Assembly: GCF_017354985.1 (NCBI RefSeq)
Contig: NZ_CP071501.1
Span: 3,201,001 to 3,265,000, forward strand
DNA length: 64,000 nt
Origin: Shewanella cyperi
GTDB taxonomy: Bacteria > Pseudomonadota > Gammaproteobacteria > Enterobacterales > Shewanellaceae
Direction of reading: 5' to 3'
Position 1 is the stretch's first letter; each line of letters starts with the position of its first letter. Shown one piece after another: positions 63,202-64,000 of this stretch. The notes under the pieces are model-generated. The model saw only the letters and a list, made by a program, of their open reading frames with translations, did not search any database and was not told the DNA's origin. The position numbers and the translations under genes are program-made.

Positions 63202-64000
63202 TTACAGGTTTTTAAGGTGCTGATAAATAACCGGGCTGAAACTTTCCTCATAGGTCAGCCACAGCCAGTTTATCTCGCGGGTATCGAAGGGTTTGAAGAT
63301 ATCCACTTCCATCAGCTTGTCACCACTGATCAGATAATCCTCCCCCAGATCCATTTCAGCCATACCTGGCATACTGCTGGCAATGGTATCTATATGCACC
63401 AGAGGCTCGCCACTGGGACTGGTGGTCAGATGCCATTGGTAAGTCTCGGCGACACCCTCATCAATGATAAAGGTGTCGTCCGATACCAGCTTGAAATGAC
63501 CCTCATCAACGACGTAGGGCCACAGGGTAGACAAGAGATCCATGGAGGTAAGTGACTCTGCATTCATGGCCGGCATGGGGTAAACCGAGGCGGCATCAAA
63601 GCGACACATCACCTCCTGCTCCATGCGGTAATTGACACGGTAAATGGTGTCGGGCCAGGTCAGCTCGGTCAATTTGTACTCCTTGGGCAAGGAGGCTATC
63701 AGAGTCTGCCACTGGGGATCACTTGAGCTGAACTTATCGACCGTGGCCGTCACAGGCACGAAGGTCCAGTCGTACACCCGGGTGAGTGTGTTGTCGACAA
63801 TAGTGGGTTGCGGCGCTTCATAGCCCCCGGAAGCACTGTTACCAACCCAGCGGGACAGCTTGGCATTCCAGCATGACATAGGGTCGTCTTTACCCGCATC
63901 CCATTCCTCAGTCATCAACTTGCCGCCCATCAAGTTGACAAACAAACTTTGATGGACATCCCCATGCCTGAGTTCGGCCATGCTGACATCCCCGTGGGTG
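63202..64000 (-). CDS. Unknown protein, C-terminal part (cut by window end)
   Basis: The minus frame is open from the window edge to the stop at 63202. An ATG at 63981 exists, but the frame continues upstream of it as THGDVSMAELRHGDVHQSLF, with the doubled HGDV element, so the true start is probably outside. No membrane helix or catalytic motif is evident in the 266 residues; there are several Trp and acidic patches (TREINWLWLTYEES). I do not recognise it. Its neighbour downstream is the leucine-rich-type protein, with which it may share an operon. Confidence 0.6.
   Translation of the reverse strand, partial: THGDVSMAELRHGDVHQSLFVNLMGGKLMTEEWDAGKDDPMSCWNAKLSRWVGNSASGGYEAPQPTIVDNTLTRVYDWTFVPVTATVDKFSSSDPQWQTLIASLPKEYKLTELTWPDTIYRVNYRMEQEVMCRFDAASVYPMPAMNAESLTSMDLLSTLWPYVVDEGHFKLVSDDTFIIDEGVAETYQWHLTTSPSGEPLVHIDTIASSMPGMAEMDLGEDYLISGDKLMEVDIFKPFDTREINWLWLTYEESFSPVIYQHLKNL

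Overview
The window is a chromosomal segment of a Shewanella-type gammaproteobacterium. Three things point there. The gene order around hrpB, mrcB, thpR, sfsA, dksA, gluQ, pcnB, folK, panB, panC, yadGH and hpt matches the 3-min region of the E. coli map. An MtrA/MtrB-type porin-cytochrome cluster and an S46 dipeptidyl-peptidase are present. Most regulatory signals are of Shewanella/Vibrio style (MetJ, NorR, CRP, a manganese riboswitch). No rRNA, tRNA, CRISPR array or prophage was seen. The start cuts the end of a GGDEF gene and the end cuts an unknown exported-protein-like gene.

Layout. 1-3.2 kb: copper export (CopA ATPase and a membrane-anchored cupredoxin) behind a MerR/CueR-type promoter with a long leader. 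3.3-3.7 kb: first copy of a dispersed non-coding repeat. 3.8-25 kb: housekeeping block covering cell wall (mrcB, mpl), RNA metabolism (hrpB, thpR, pcnB with a conserved AUU start), pantothenate and folate synthesis (panB, panC, folK), transcription control (dksA), tRNA modification (gluQ), purine salvage (hpt), a flavin prenyltransferase and an ABC exporter. 25.2-31.5 kb: a five-gene minus-strand operon in which a heme-c chemoreceptor, an ethylbenzene-dehydrogenase-like cytochrome, a decaheme MtrA/DmsE-type cytochrome, an MtrB-type outer-membrane barrel and a cytochrome b561 follow one another. This is the most unusual system in the window: a putative trans-outer-membrane electron conduit with its own heme-based taxis sensor.

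31.7-45.8 kb: an NhaC-superfamily transporter behind a three-box MetJ operator (probable methionine transporter MetT), a small membrane protein, a pseudouridine synthase, the S46 peptidase, an aromatic amino-acid permease, a Gdt1/MneA-type manganese exporter behind a yybP-ykoY riboswitch, an esterase, a TetR regulator, an HExxH protein overlapping hldE, and an LpxL-type acyltransferase. 45.9-51.1 kb: nitric oxide module with quinol NO reductase norZ and its sigma-54 activator norR, NorR operators in front of both genes and a sigma-54 promoter in front of norZ, followed by an L,D-transpeptidase.

51.1-54.5 kb: a small accessory patch with the second copy of the dispersed repeat, split by a complete IS3-family element with 3-bp target duplication, and an AT-rich orphan gene carrying an HEPN-like RX4H motif. 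54.5-64 kb: an M14 metallopeptidase diverging from an M16 peptidase pair, a bactofilin with a membrane segment, a DUF418 protein, a cold-shock/DUF1294 membrane protein, an FKBP isomerase, a leucine-rich-type exported protein and the truncated last gene.
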